From Halocaridina rubra (Eukaryota > Arthropoda > Malacostraca > Decapoda > Atyidae), in contig JAXCGZ010001894.1 of NCBI GenBank assembly GCA_037179515.1, forward strand, positions 188,501 through 252,500: 64,000 nt of DNA. The letters are read 5' to 3'. This document shows, one piece after another, positions 1 through 14,273 of this stretch (positions are counted from its first letter, which is position 1; the number at the start of each line of letters is the position of its first letter). The position numbers and the translations under genes are program-made. The notes below the pieces were generated by a model, which made no database searches, was not told the DNA's origin, and was given only the letters and a program-made list of their open reading frames with translations.

Positions 1-52
1 AAAGAATTTAGTTTTCTAGTCTTGCATTTTTTAATGTTTTTTATGTTTGCAG

Positions 53-143
53 ACAGAGGTTCGTTCTCCTCTTCTTATTCTGCTTTTGTCAAGTGCTCAC
101 CACCACCACGCTCATCTCATACCTGCTGGTCACCGTATATAGA
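53..143 (+). other. Exon-like unit 1 (91 nt)
   Basis: The acceptor TTTGCAG ends at 52 and the donor GTAAGT starts at 144. Read from the third base, the core is open and includes the conserved block FVKCSPPPRSSHTCWSPY. Confidence 0.5.
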
Positions 144-228
144 GTAAGTAAAATGTGTGGGTTTTTTTTTGTTACAGTAATTCAGGCATTGCATAATGAA
201 AAATATTTAGTTTTCTAGTCTTGCATTT

Positions 229-489
229 GGTGGTGGCGGGTAGTGTCCTCTGGTGGCAGGCACAACATCAAAGAATAGCCCCATCGTATTCCCTGCGTGT
301 CGTAAGAGGCGACTAAAAGTGGACGGGGCAAGGGGACTGGGAATCCCCCCCTTGTATTAACCTCCGGCGAGATGTCAAAGAAGAAGGGGAGTAGAGGGGA
401 GAGTAACTTCTCCCCAAGCTCTAGTTTTGTTTCTTTTTTTATGTCGGCTATCCCAAAATGGGGGAAATAGCCAAGGTAGATAGATAGTA
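229..489 (+). mobile_element. SINE insertion with 6-bp target-site duplication
   Basis: A 261-bp block interrupts the intron-like part after exon unit 1 and is flanked by direct repeats GCATTT (223-228 and 490-495). Its last ~50 bp (TGTCGGCTA-CCC, AGCCAAGGTAGATAGAT) closely match the 3' end of LINE C on the minus strand at 28592-28660. The middle part (GCGACTAAAAGTGGAC, GGGACTGGGAATCCC) recurs in reverse orientation at 55855-56157. I see no convincing pol III A and B boxes. A minus-strand ORF across it is not considered coding. Confidence 0.75.
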
Positions 490-519
490 GCATTTGTTAA
501 TTGTTTTTTACGTTTGCAG

Positions 520-610
520 ATAGAGGTTCGTTCTCCTCTTCTAATACCGCTTATGTCAAGTGCTCACCGCCACCACGCTCATCCCATACCTGTTGGTCAC
601 CGTATACAGA
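520..610 (+). other. Exon-like unit 2 (91 nt)
   Basis: The acceptor TTTGCAG ends at 519 and the donor GTGAGT starts at 611. It has the same length and frame as unit 1 and includes YVKCSPPPRSSHTCWSPY. Confidence 0.5.
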
Positions 611-720
611 GTGAGTAGAATGTGTTTTATATTTTTTATTGTTACAGTAATTCAGGCATTGCATAATGAAAAAAGTTTGTTTTCTAGCCTAGCTTTTTTA
701 ATTTTGTTTTACGTTTGCAG

Positions 721-812
721 ATAGGGGTTCCTTCTCCTCTTCTTATACCGCTTATGTCAAGTGCTCACCACCACTACGCTCGTCCCATGCCTGTTGCTCA
801 CCGCATAACAGA
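721..812 (+). other. Exon-like unit 3 (92 nt)
   Basis: The acceptor TTTGCAG ends at 720 and the donor GTGAGT starts at 813. One extra base near the 3' end changes the exit phase relative to units 1 and 2. The core encodes YVKCSPPLRSSHACCSPH. Confidence 0.45.
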
Positions 813-892
813 GTGAGTAGAATGTGTGTTATCTTTTTTTTTGTTACAGTAATTCAGGCGTTGCATAATGTAATTTTTTTTTTATTTTGCAG

Positions 893-995
893 ATGGGGTT
901 CAATCTAACGCTTCCCCCTCCTCTTCCACTACCGCTTACGTCACGTGCTCACCGCCACCAAGCTCATCCCATGCCTGTTGCACACCGTATATAGA
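893..995 (+). other. Exon-like unit 4 (103 nt)
   Basis: The acceptor TTTTGCAG ends at 892 and the donor GTGAGT starts at 996. It is 12 nt longer than units 1 and 2, so the phase is kept. The core encodes YVTCSPPPSSSHACCTPY. Confidence 0.45.
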
Positions 996-1106
996 GTGAG
1001 TAGAATGTGTTTTACATTTAGGCATTGCATATTGAAGTTTTTTTTAGCTTTTTAGTCTTGCTTGGGTTATTTTTTATTTTTATTTTATCTTTGTTTACGT
1101 TTGCAG

Positions 1107-1285
1107 ATAGAGGTTCGATCTCCCGCATCCTCCTCTTCTACCACTCAAGTTACGTGCTCACTGCCACCATGCACGTCCCAGTGTATGCCTGTTGCCCACC
1201 GCATAATCGAGTATGTGAATTTGCTTGCTGTACAGTAAATCTGAACACTTTTGTACTCTTAACTACAGTATTTGTTTTTCAATAA
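1107..1285 (+). other. Exon-like unit 5, possible terminal exon
   Basis: The acceptor TTTGCAG ends at 1106. A GTATGT donor lies at 1211, but the frame also reads through it for about 25 more codons to a TAA at 1283-1285 that overlaps the AATAAA at 1281-1286. This suggests a terminal coding exon with a very short 3' UTR. The core is more diverged than in units 1-4 but keeps the Cys-Cys-Pro-Pro-His end. Confidence 0.4.
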
Positions 1286-1286
1286 A
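1281..1286 (+). promoter_or_regulatory. Poly(A) signal AATAAA
   Basis: A canonical AATAAA follows the last exon-like unit. It overlaps the stop codon of the frame shared by the five units. Confidence 0.4.
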
Positions 1287-1289
1287 TAT

Positions 1290-1690
1290 AGCTACAGGTC
1301 TTTCTACTTTGTTATGTACTTGTAAAATACGTTTTACTTATCTTATATCTTTGGCACAGTGTGTCTATGTACGGTTGTGAAAAGTATCTATGCCCATTAT
1401 CATTGTTTCTTATGGAGAATGACTCGTTACATTACGCGATTTTTACATTACACGTCACATCTGAGAACCTATCTTCGCGTTATTCCAAGAACTGGGTGTA
1501 TTTAAAATGGTAAATTATTAAAATTGTAAGTGAAATTTAAGTTTTCCCAATTATATTTTTCATTTTAATAAATCTCACTCTCAAAAAAAAAAAAAGTCAT
1601 ATTTTACCCAATTCATCCTAATCTAGCCAGAAAATAAGAAATTTACGAAGATGTTAAAGGGCACATTTGTTCATAAAACAAAACAAAAAA
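1290..1690. other. AT-rich intergenic DNA, no feature seen
   Basis: I see no gene, tRNA or convincing splice sites here. A short poly(A) run lies near 1585. Confidence 0.5.
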
Positions 1691-1850
1691 ATCCTAATTA
1701 TCGAGACCTACTTAAACAGCATAAAATAGTAAAGGGGTGTGTAGGACGTCAAAGTAAAAATAAAATAAAATAAACATAATTAATCCTAATATATTGAGAC
1801 CTACTTACAGAAAATAAAACAGTCGAGGATGTGCATGGTGCAATAGTAAA
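1691..1850. repeat. Diverged tandem duplication, two copies of ~90 bp
   Basis: The phrase AATCCTAAT-AT-GAGACCTACTTA, followed by a run of A-rich text and a G-rich GG-GTGT/ATGTGCA segment, occurs at about 1691 and again at about 1785. Confidence 0.5.
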
Positions 1851-1917
1851 AAAAATGTACCCACCAAATAAACATTATACCCCTAATGATCAAATGAACA
1901 CATTTAACATATTTGCA

Positions 1918-2035
1918 GTGCCTTGGCATATTAATAATGTCTTATGTTCGAGTCCCGATCAGGGGTAAAATATGATTTATGTTTTCACATATGTTAATGT
2001 GTTCATCTGATTATTATTGATGCCTGTATATATTG
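1918..2035 (+). mobile_element. tRNA-derived interspersed repeat
   Basis: The block GTTCGAGTCCCGATCAGGGG resembles a tRNA T-loop (B box). It is followed by a distinctive segment (AAAATATGATTTATG, CACATATGTTAATGTGTT) that recurs at 33202-33262. A second copy of the B-box part lies at 2220-2240. It cannot form an intact cloverleaf and is read as a SINE fragment. Confidence 0.5.
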
Positions 2036-2173
2036 GGATTTGAATCAAATGCAAAACGAAGCCACGAGTGGGGTTGGGAATACGCTGTAATATGAACAAA
2101 AGTAATTCATAAAAAATGTGTTAAATTCCTATCATAGCAGTTAGCTGTGAGGTTAGATGCTTCTCTTGGACCT

Positions 2174-2245
2174 TCAATGCTGTAGTTGGTAGCGCCTTAG
2201 CACAGTAATTATGTCTTAGGTTCGAGTCCCGGTCAGGGATAGAAT
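2174..2245 (+). mobile_element. tRNA-like SINE head with A- and B-box-like motifs
   Basis: TAGTTGGTAGCGCC resembles a pol III A box, and GGTTCGAGTCCCGGTCAGGG is a perfect B box about 40 nt downstream. The D stem does not pair, so this is a tRNA-derived repeat rather than a working tRNA gene. Confidence 0.5.
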
Positions 2246-2645
2246 AATTATACCCCTATTCCCACCCAGAAGCCCATAAAAACTCATCTCATCCTTCTCT
2301 CTAACTAACGTGCCCATTTTTTTATCCTTACAATTATTAAAGAAAAAACTAGAATTCGATGAAAAGAGAATTCTATACCAAGCTTCTTTTCTGATGAAAA
2401 AATCAAATATACACGAAATCAGTTCAGTAAATCTTAATATTAACATGTCATTTATTTACCTGTAGCAGCAGTAAAACAGACAAGTAGGTGGCCAATAATA
2501 AATGGTAAAAATATTTTCCACATCGTATCCGGATTTCACATCGCAAACAATGGCCGATAGGTGAATCTTCCCTCGCTGTCTGTGTTCATTTCTTCTTCTT
2601 TAAATTTTGATGCAAGGATTTCGAAACCTTCATTAAATATGTAAT
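2246..2645. other. AT-rich intergenic DNA, no feature seen
   Basis: No supported gene. A 76-codon minus-strand frame has no domain or splice support. Confidence 0.5.

Positions 2646-2707
<62 letters not shown>
2646..2707. repeat. (TAA)n microsatellite
   Basis: About 20 uninterrupted TAA units. Confidence 0.95.
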
Positions 2708-2709
<2 letters not shown>

Positions 2710-3184
2710 ACATGAGGCATTACAAATATAATAAACATTTTTGGTCTGTACATTTTTCTTTTTTTTATAATTAACTTATTGTTAATAATTACAAACGAAA
2801 AAAATCTTAATATAATCGTCTTTATTGAGGGAGAAAGCCAGTTCAATTCATTACCGATCCCACTTCAGGTTAACCAAAACTAAAAGTAGATTTCAAGAGG
2901 TTAGTGATATGTACCGACCGTATATGAACCTGTGAACAGCTGACAATAAAGATATATCAAATGTAGTATATAATATTTGAGAGACTGCCCATATGATAAA
3001 GCAATGGTGGTCGTGTCTCATGGCAAAAAATTCCTGCCTATATACCCTGTGAGTGACCCAAGCAGGATGGTGAGGGTAATTGTGCATACCCTTTATCCCC
3101 GAGGAGCTAAGAGGAGTAATAGGAATGTGTCTGACTTCTGGTGAATATATGTTGTTTGGCTCGGACAGTCCTCTTACAAAGGGA
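2708..3184. other. Intergenic DNA, no feature seen
   Basis: No repeat, splice pattern or coding frame can be supported before the TA array. Confidence 0.5.
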
Positions 3185-4160
<976 letters not shown>

Positions 4161-4186
4161 TAGTAGTGTTAATATAAGGGTATAAT

Positions 4187-6322
4187 GTGATTACCTAATC
4201 GTATTTACGGGAAAGAGCCCAAAGCTCATATCTTCCCGTCTCCTCATCGGTTCCATTTTATACTTAGTGATACTTATCATACCTGTCCTTAACACTAGGG
4301 ATTGAGATAGCATTAACTACCTCCTCGCTTAGCCAATTCCAATTATCAACTACTCTTACACTGAAAAAGTATTTCCTTACATCCCACAAAGAAGTTTACT
4401 TACGAAGCTTCAAACTATGACCTCTAGTCCTGGAGCCAGCCATATCAAAATATCGATCCCTATCCACTCTATCATACCATGAAGGAATTTAAAGACTGTC
4501 ACCATATCCTCCCTCAATCTTCTAGCTCCCAGTGATGGTAAGTCTAATTCCCTCAGTCTCTCATCAGAACTGAGATTACGAATTTCTGGCACCAGTCTCG
4601 TGGCATGTCTTTAAACTTTTTCAAGCTTAGCTATGTGCTTTTTCAAGTGCGGATTCCAAAAGGGGGCTACATATTCAAGTTTTGGCCTCACATAGGTTAC
4701 ATAAATATTTCTGAACATTTCCTTGTCCATGTGCCTGAAGGCTACCCTTACATTTGATAAGAAGGCATATGCTGCCCTTACTATGCCATTTATATATATT
4801 TCTGGAGACAAATCTGCCAGTATGTTTACTCCTAGATCTCTCTCATTTTCTGTCTCTTAAAGTTGTATTCCAGCCACCGAGTGGTCAAGCTAGGGCATTC
4901 TGGCACTTGTACCCATTCTCATTACCTTACATTTTGAAGTATTGAATTTCAATAGCCACTTTTCTGACCACTTATGCAGACTATTTAGATATTCCTGAAG
5001 TTCTCTACCATTGTTCTCGTTTCCTACTTTCTTCACAATCTTTGCATCATCTGCAAACACATTCAAGAATGAACAAACATACTCTGGTAGATAATTTACA
5101 TATACAGGGAACAAAAGTGGCCCTAAAACTGAACCCTGTGGAACTCCACTACTAACTCTTCTCCATTCAGACATTGAGTGTCTAACTCTAACCCTCTGTT
5201 CCCTTCTTTCTAAGTAAGTTTTTATCCAATCCAAGACATTTCCACCTATTCTAGCCATTGCTTGCAGCTTCTTAATAAGTCTCCCATGTGGGACAGTCTC
5301 AAATGCTTTCTGGAAGTCTAGGAATATGCAATCTGCCCAGCCCTCTCTTTCCTGTAAGATTCGGTTTACCTCATCATAAAATTTCAATAAGTTTATTACT
5401 GTTGATCTACCTTCTCTGAAGCCATGTTGTCTCACTGACAAAAAGTCGAAGGATTCCAACCGAAGAAAAATAAGTTTCCTTAGTAGTTTCTCCATAACTT
5501 TGCAAACAATACTAGTCAAGGAAAGTGGTCTATTGTTTTGAACCGTATCCCTCCTTCACTTTTTGAAGATAGGTATCACGTTTGCTTGTTTCCAGCATCT
5601 TGGAATCTCCCCTGACTCCAGTGACTTTTTAAATATGTTACTTAGTGTCACTGATATTGAGTGTGCACATTTTTAAGTACATGAGGGGATAAATCATCAT
5701 GACCTGTAGCTTTATGGACATCTAACTCCATCAGCGCTTTGCAAACCTCTGTGGCTGAAAGGATGATGTACTCTAATACCAGCCCATGAGCTTCTATTAC
5801 TATTCAATTCTTTGTAGATCTCTTCATCTGTCTCAGTGATACTTCCATCCGCTCTCTTAAGCCATGAAACCTGTTCTTTTACCTTCAGTTTTCCTCTGAT
5901 ATAGCTGCAGAAAAGCTTGGGAGCTTATTTAGCCTTCCTGATGATGTCCCTTTCATAGTCTTTCTCTGCTTCTCTTCTTTTATTTAGGAAATAATTTCTT
6001 GCTCTTTTGTAAGTTTGCCAGGCATCTATGTTTTTTCTCCTCCTATACCTTTTCCAGCATTTGGCTCTACACTCCTTAGCTCTTTTACACTCATTATCGA
6101 ATCATTTCTCTCTGGCATGAATTACACCTACATTAGTGACAGGTATGCAGCAATCCTACTATTTTCTCATGTTTCTCACACAAGATGTGGTACATTTCTT
6201 GTACAGATTTGTTGTAAAATAAGGTCCTTCAGTCAATAACTGCAAAATACTCATTCATTATGATGTAATCTCCATTAGTATGATTCCTCCTCATGTCCAC
6301 AGTGCCTCTAGTCTCAGGCAGT
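4187..6322 (-). mobile_element. Family A non-LTR retrotransposon copy A1, 5'-truncated and decayed
   Basis: The minus strand carries a CR1-like ORF2 C-terminal half. The RT core is at about 4890-5519, with QHGFREG, FLDFQKAFETVPHG, SGVPQGSVLGPLLFPVYVN and the FADD box. The conserved C-terminal region (YVRPKLEYVAPFWNPHLK, LRELDLPSLGARR) follows in broken frames at 4410-4811. The 3' end carries the family tail TTAGGTAATCAC near 4187. Frames are interrupted by several stops and shifts, so it is a pseudogene. The 5' end abuts the tail of copy A2 at about 6322. Confidence 0.85.
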
Positions 6323-8820
6323 GTGTGTGTGATTACCTAATTGTGATTACCTAATTGTGCTTGACGGGAAAGAGGCCAAAGCTCGTATCTCCCCGTCTCC
6401 TCATCAGTTCCATTTTCTACCTGGTGATACTTATCATACCTGTAATTAAAACTATGGATTGAGATAGCATTAACTACCTCCTTGCTTAGCCAATTCCAAT
6501 TATCAACTACTCTTACACTGAAAAAGTACTTCCTTACATCCTGCAAAGAAGTTTTCTTACGAAGCTTCAAACTATGACCTCTAGTTCTAGAGCCTGCCAT
6601 ATCAAAATATCGATCCCTATCCACTCAATCATAACCATACAGGAATTTAAAGACCGTCACCATATCCCCTCCTCGATCTCCTGGCTTCGAGTGAGGGTAA
6701 GTCTAATTTCCACAGCCTCTCATCATAACTGAGATTATGTATTTCTGGCACCAGTTTCGTGGCATGTCTTTGAACTTTTTCAAGCTTAGCTATGTGCTTT
6801 TTCAAGTGCGGATTCCAAAAGAGGGCTGCATATTCGAGTTTTGGCCTCACAAAGGCTACATAAATATTTCTGAACATTTCCTTGTCCATGTGTCTGAAGG
6901 CTACTCTTACATTTGATAAGAAAGCATATGCTGCCCTTACTATGCCATTTATATGTATTTCTAAAGACAAGTCTGCCAGTATGTTTACTCCTAGATCTCT
7001 CTCATTTTCTGTCTCTTGAAGTTGTACTCCAGCCACCGAGTAGTCAAGCTTGGGCCTTCTTGCACTTGTACTCATTCTCATTACCTAACATTTTGAAGTA
7101 TTGAATTTCATTAGCCACTTTCTTGACCACTCATATAGACTATATATATCTTCCTGAAGTTCTCTACCATTGTTCTCGTTTCCTACTTTCTTCACAATCT
7201 TTGCATCATCTGTAGTCAAGCTTGGGCCTTCTTGCACTTGTACCCATTCTCAATACCTTACATTTTGAAGTATTGAATTTCATTAGCCACTTTTTTGACC
7301 ACTCATGTAGACTATATATATCTTCCTGAAGTTCTCTACCATTGCTCTCGTTTCCTACTTTCTTCACAATCTTTGCATCATCTGCAGACATATTCATGAA
7401 TGAATTTACAGACTCTGGTAGGTCATTTACATATACAAGGAACAAAAGTGGCCCTAAAACTGAACCCTGTGGAACTCCACTACTAACTCTTCTCCATTCA
7501 GACATTGAGTGTCTTACTCTAACCCTCTGTTCCCTTTCTTCTAAGTAAGTTTTTATCCATTCCAAGACATTTCCACCTATTCTAGCCATTGCTTGCAGCT
7601 TCCTAATAAGTCTCCCATGTGAAACAGTGTCAAACACTTTCTGGAAGTCTAGGAATATGAAATTATGCCCAGCCCTTTATTGCCAGTAAGATTCGGCTTG
7701 CCTCATAATAAAATCCTAATAAGTTTGTTACTGTTGATCTACCTTCTCTGAAGCCATGTTGCCTCACTGACAAAAAGTTGAAGGATTCCAAGTCAAGAGA
7801 GATATGTTCCCTTAGTAGTTTCTTCATAACTTTGCAAACAATGCTGGTCAAGGAAACTGGTCTATTGTTTAGAGCCATATCCCTCCTTCCCTTTTTGAAC
7901 ATAGGTATAACTTTTGCTTGTTTCCAGCATCTTGGAATCTTTCCTGTCTCCAGTGACTTTTTAAATAGGATACTTAGTGCCACTGATATTGAGTTTGCGC
8001 ATTTTTTAAGTACATGATGGGATATATCATCAGGTCCTGTAGTTTTATGAACATCTAACTCCATCAGCGCTTTGCATACATCTGTGGCTGTAAGGTTGAT
8101 GTTCTATAATACCGGCCCTTGAGCTTCTATCTGTGCAATCTGAGGGGGTGGGGTATTTTCTACTGTAAATACTAACAGAAACTCCTTGTTCAATTCTTTG
8201 CAGATCTCTTCATCTGTCTCAGTGATGCTTCCATCTGCTCTCTTTAGCATTAAAAACTGTTCTTTTATCTTCAGTTTTCCTCTGATAAAGCTGTGGAAAA
8301 GCTTGGGATTTTCTTTAGCCTTCCTGGTGATGTCCCTCTCATAGTCTCTCTCTGCCTCTCTTCCTTTAATTAGGTAGTCATTTCTTGCTCTTTTGTAGGT
8401 TTGCCAGGCATTTATGTTTTTTCTCCTCCTATGCCTTTTCCAGCATTTGTCTCTCCACTCCTTAGCTCTTTTACACTCATTATTGAACCATTTCTCTCTG
8501 GCATGAATAACACCTACTTTGGTGACAGGTATGCAGCAATCTATCTTCCCATATTTCTCACAAAAGATGTCATACATTTCTTGTACAGATTTGTTGTAAT
8601 ATAAGGTTCTCCAGTCAATAACTGCAAAAAGCTCATTCATTTTGATGTAATCTCCTTTTGGATAGTTCCTACTCATGTCCTCAGTGCGTCTACTCTCAGG
8701 CAGATTATCTTCAAGGATATACTCCATCAACAACACACAGTGGTTACTCTTTCCAATTAGTCGTTCATACTAAATTTTTTCAATATCCAACACATTATCT
8801 GTGAATACTAGATCAAGTAG
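6323..8820 (-). mobile_element. Family A non-LTR retrotransposon copy A2, 5'-truncated
   Basis: It has the same family and orientation as A1. From 8820 down to 6323 the minus strand reads the end of the endonuclease domain and the linker (8104-8736), the RT start (7663-8064, PDDISHHVLKKC, PVSLTSIVCK), the RT core with AFDTVSHG-like text and SADDAKIV (7206-7637) and the C-terminal region (6337-7081). A local duplication near 7080-7270 repeats the segment around the KCKVLRMG motif. The tail has two CAATTAGGTAATCA units and then a CA run. The frames are broken. Confidence 0.85.
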
Positions 8821-11770
8821 TGTGATTACCTAATTGTGATAACCTAATTGTGTTGACGGGAAAGAGCCCAAAGCTCATATCTTCCCGTCTCCTCATCGGT
8901 TCCATTTTATACTTAGTGATACTTATCATACCTGTCCTTTAAACTATGGATTGAGATAGCATTAACTACCTCCTCGCTTAGCCAATTCCAATTATCAACT
9001 ACTCTTACACTGAAAAAGTATTTCCTTACATCCTGCAAACAAGTTTTCTTACGAAGCTTCAAACTATGACCTCTAGTTCTAGAGCCAGCCATATCAAAAT
9101 ATCGATCCCTATCCACTCTATCATAACCATGAAGGAATTTGAAGACTGTCACCATATCCCCCCTCACTCTTCTAGCTTCGAGTGATGGTAAGTCTAATTC
9201 CCTCAGCCTCTCATCATAACTGAGATTGCGTATTTCTGGCACCAGTTTCGTGGCATGTCTTTGAACTTTTTCACGCTTAACTATGTGCTTTTTCAAGTGC
9301 GGATTCCAAAAGGGGGCTGCATTTTCAAGTTTTGGCCTCACATAGGTTACATAAATATTTCTGAACATTTCCTTGTCCATGTGCCTGAAGGCTACCCTTA
9401 CATTTGATAAGAATGCATATGCTGCCCTTACTATGCCATTTATATGTATTTCTGGAGACAAATCTGCCAGTATGTTTACTCCTAGATCTCTCTCATTTTC
9501 TGTCTCTTGAAGTTGTACTCCAGCCACCGAGCAGTCAAGCTTGGGCCTTCTTGCACTTGTACCCATTCTCATTACCTTACATTTTGAAGTATTGAATTTC
9601 ATTAGCCACTTTTCTGACCACTCATGCAGATTGTTTAGATCCTCCTGAAGTTCTTTACCATTGTTCTCGTTTTTTACTTTCTTCACAATCTTTGCATCAT
9701 CTGCAAACATATTCATGAATGAATTTACAGACTCTGGTAGGTCATTTACATATACAAGGAACAAAAGTGGCCCTAAAACTGAACCCTCTGGAACTCCACT
9801 ACTAACTCTTCTCCATTCAGACACTGAGTGTCTTACTCTAACCCTCTGTTCCCTTCCTTCTAAGTAAGTTTTTATCCATTCCAAAACATTTCCACCTATT
9901 ATAGCCATTGATTGCAGCTTCCTAATGAGTCTCCCATGTGGAACAGTATCAAACGCTTTCTGGAAGTCTAGGAATATGCAATCTGCCCAGCCCTCTCTTT
10001 CCTGTAAGATTTGGCTTACCTCATCATAAAATTCTTATAGGTTTGTTACTGTTGATCTACCTTCTCTGAAGCCATGTTGCCTCACTGACAAAAAGTTGAA
10101 GGATTCCAAGTGAAGAGAGATATGTTTCCTTAGTAGTTTCTCCATAACTTTGCAAACTATGCTGGTCAAGGTAACTGGTCTATAGTTCAGAGCCGTATCC
10201 CACCTTCCCTTTTTGAAGATAGGTATCACATTTGCTTGTTTCCAGCATCTTGGAATCTCCCCCGACTCCAGTGACTCCTTAAATATGATACTTAGTGCCA
10301 CTGATATTCAGTTTGCACATTTTTTAAGCACATGAGGGGATATGTCATCAGGACCTGTAGCTTTATGAACATCTAAATCCATCAGCGCTTTGCATAAATC
10401 TGTGGCTGTAAGGTTGATGTTTTCTAATACCGGCCCTTGAGCTTCTATCACTGCAATCTGGGGGGGTGGGGTATTTTCTACTGTAAATACTGACTAAAAC
10501 TCCTTGTTCAATTCTTTGCAGATCTCTTCATCCATCTCAGTGATGCTCCCATACGCTCTCTTTAGCCTTAAAACCTGTTCTTTTATCTTCAGTTTTCCTC
10601 TGATAAAGCTGTGGAAAAGCTTGGGATTTTCTTTAGCCTTCCTGGTGATGTCCCTCTCATAGTCTCTCTCTGCCTCTCTCCTTTTACTTAGGTAGTCATT
10701 TCTTGCTCTTCTGTAGGTTTGCCAGGCATTTATGTTTTTTCTCCTCCTATACCTTTTCCAGCATTTGTCTCTCCACTCCTTAGCTCTTTTACACCCATTA
10801 TCGAACCATTTCTCTCTGGCATGAATAACACCTACTTTGGTGACAGGTATGCAGCAATCTACTATCTTCCCATATTTCTCACAAAAGATGTCATACTTTT
10901 CTTGTACAGATTTGTTGTAAAATAAGGTTCTCCAGTCAATAACTGCAAAAAGCTCATTCATTTTGATGTAATCTCCTTTTGGATAGTTCCTCCTCATGTC
11001 CTCAGTGCCTCTACTCTCAGGAAGAATATCTTCAATGATATACTCTATCAACAACACACAGTGGTCACTCTTTCCAATTTGTGGTTCATACTCAATTTTT
11101 TCAATATCCAACACATTATCTGTGAACACTAGATCAAGTAGTGATGGCTCATCCCCACCCCTGGCCCTTGTTGGTTCCATTACATGTTGGTGTAGGAAAT
11201 TCCCTTGTACGCAATCTAGGAATCTTGCCCCGAATGAGTCCTCACCACTGTGTGGGTCAAGATTTATCCAATCTATCTCTTTATGATTAAAGTCTCCCAT
11301 AATCAAAATCCTACATTTTTTTTCCCGTGCCATGTTAACAACTGAGTTTATTACTTCAATAGTACCTATATGACTTTCCTCATAAACTTCAAGCCTATTT
11401 TGGTTCCTTGGTGGGTTGTATACAACAGTCATTATAATGCTCTCTGACCCAGTATTTATGCGAGCAACAAGAAATTCCTTGAACTCACTTTCTATAGCCA
11501 AGTTTATTTCTTCAACTTGAATCCTTTCACTTATAAGCAGTGCTATCCCTCCACCAGTCCTCTCAGATCTTTCAACCCTTAGTATTCTGAAGCCCTTAGG
11601 AAAAACTGTGACACTGTTTATGCGCAAACTCAATCTCAGTGTGTATATATATATATACACACTTATGAGCAGTGCTATCCCTCCACCAGTCCTCTCAGAT
11701 CTTTCAACCCTTAGTATTCTGAAGCCCTTAGGAAAAACTGTGACACTGTTTATGCGCAAACTCAGTATCA
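8821..11770 (-). mobile_element. Family A non-LTR retrotransposon copy A3, 5'-truncated
   Basis: The minus strand holds a long endonuclease-linker ORF (10494-11759) with GGGIALLIS, VVYNPPRNQNRL, IMGDFNHKEIDW, LLDLVFTDN and the catalytic-type KSDHC. An RT start (10035-10301) and an RT/C-terminal ORF of 331 codons (8913-9908) with FADDAKIV follow. The first ~110 bp of the copy are duplicated (11662-11770), separated by a short TA palindrome at 11640-11660. The 3' terminus at 8821 directly abuts the truncated 5' end of A2. Stops between the blocks make it non-functional. Confidence 0.85.
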
Positions 11771-13903
<2,133 letters not shown>

Positions 13904-13920
13904 TGGTGGCAGCGCTCAAT
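13904..13920 (+). other. Probable primer-binding site
   Basis: TGGTGGCAGCGCTC follows the 5' LTR immediately and begins with the TGG expected for pairing to a tRNA 3'-CCA end. The tRNA species is not assigned. Confidence 0.6.
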
Positions 13921-14016
13921 AGACTAAGTATGGTTTGCTGTTCATTTTTAATATAAGGCATTACGTATTATCTAGGATCTTTCTGTTTGATTAAGTAAAT
14001 AAGACTACCAACCGAC

Positions 14017-14271
14017 ATGGCGACAGCTAATCTAGCCCCTCCAGATAAATTCGCATTAAAGAGCGAAAGTGAGCAAGATTGGCGATTTTTTCGTCAAAAA
14101 TTCGAGCTGTATATACTTGCAGCAGGTTTAAATGATAAACCAAGTGAAGTGAAGGTAGCATTACTTTTGACCCATGGGGGTGACGAACTGCTTCGAGTGT
14201 ATAATGCTATAGAGTTTGGTCCCGTTATTGTAGGGGAGAGTGGAACTCGTGATGACCCTAGCAGGACTTAA
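14017..14271 (+). pseudogene. gag N-terminal fragment of the Gypsy element
   Basis: The ATG at 14017 opens an 84-codon frame (MATANLAPPDKFAL, DWRFFRQKFELYILAAGL) typical of the start of Gypsy Gag capsid proteins. It runs into a stop at 14269, where the capsid reading continues in another frame from about 14274, so a small indel has broken gag here. Confidence 0.85.
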
Positions 14272-14273
14272 AC

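Larger units (their letters stand above)
1..1290 (+). repeat. Tandem array of five exon-like units ending in a poly(A) signal
   Basis: Five diverged copies of one unit follow each other. Each has a T-rich tract ending in CAG, an exon-like core of 91-104 nt, a GT donor (GTAAGT, GTGAGT or GTATGT), then a conserved intron-like stretch containing GTTACAGTAATTCAGGC. All five cores are open in one frame and encode a related Cys/Ser/Pro-rich peptide. In that frame each core begins with two bases of a codon and ends in phase 2 or 0, so no two units can be joined without a frameshift. This suits mutually exclusive exons or a non-coding transcript. Because the introns are conserved too, the array arose by tandem duplication. 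The upstream part of the gene is outside the window. I do not recognise the peptide. Confidence 0.6.

Noticed and set aside
2174..2245. Functional tRNA gene
   Set aside because: The A- and B-box-like motifs are there, but the D stem and acceptor stem do not pair and the text is repeated elsewhere as a SINE.
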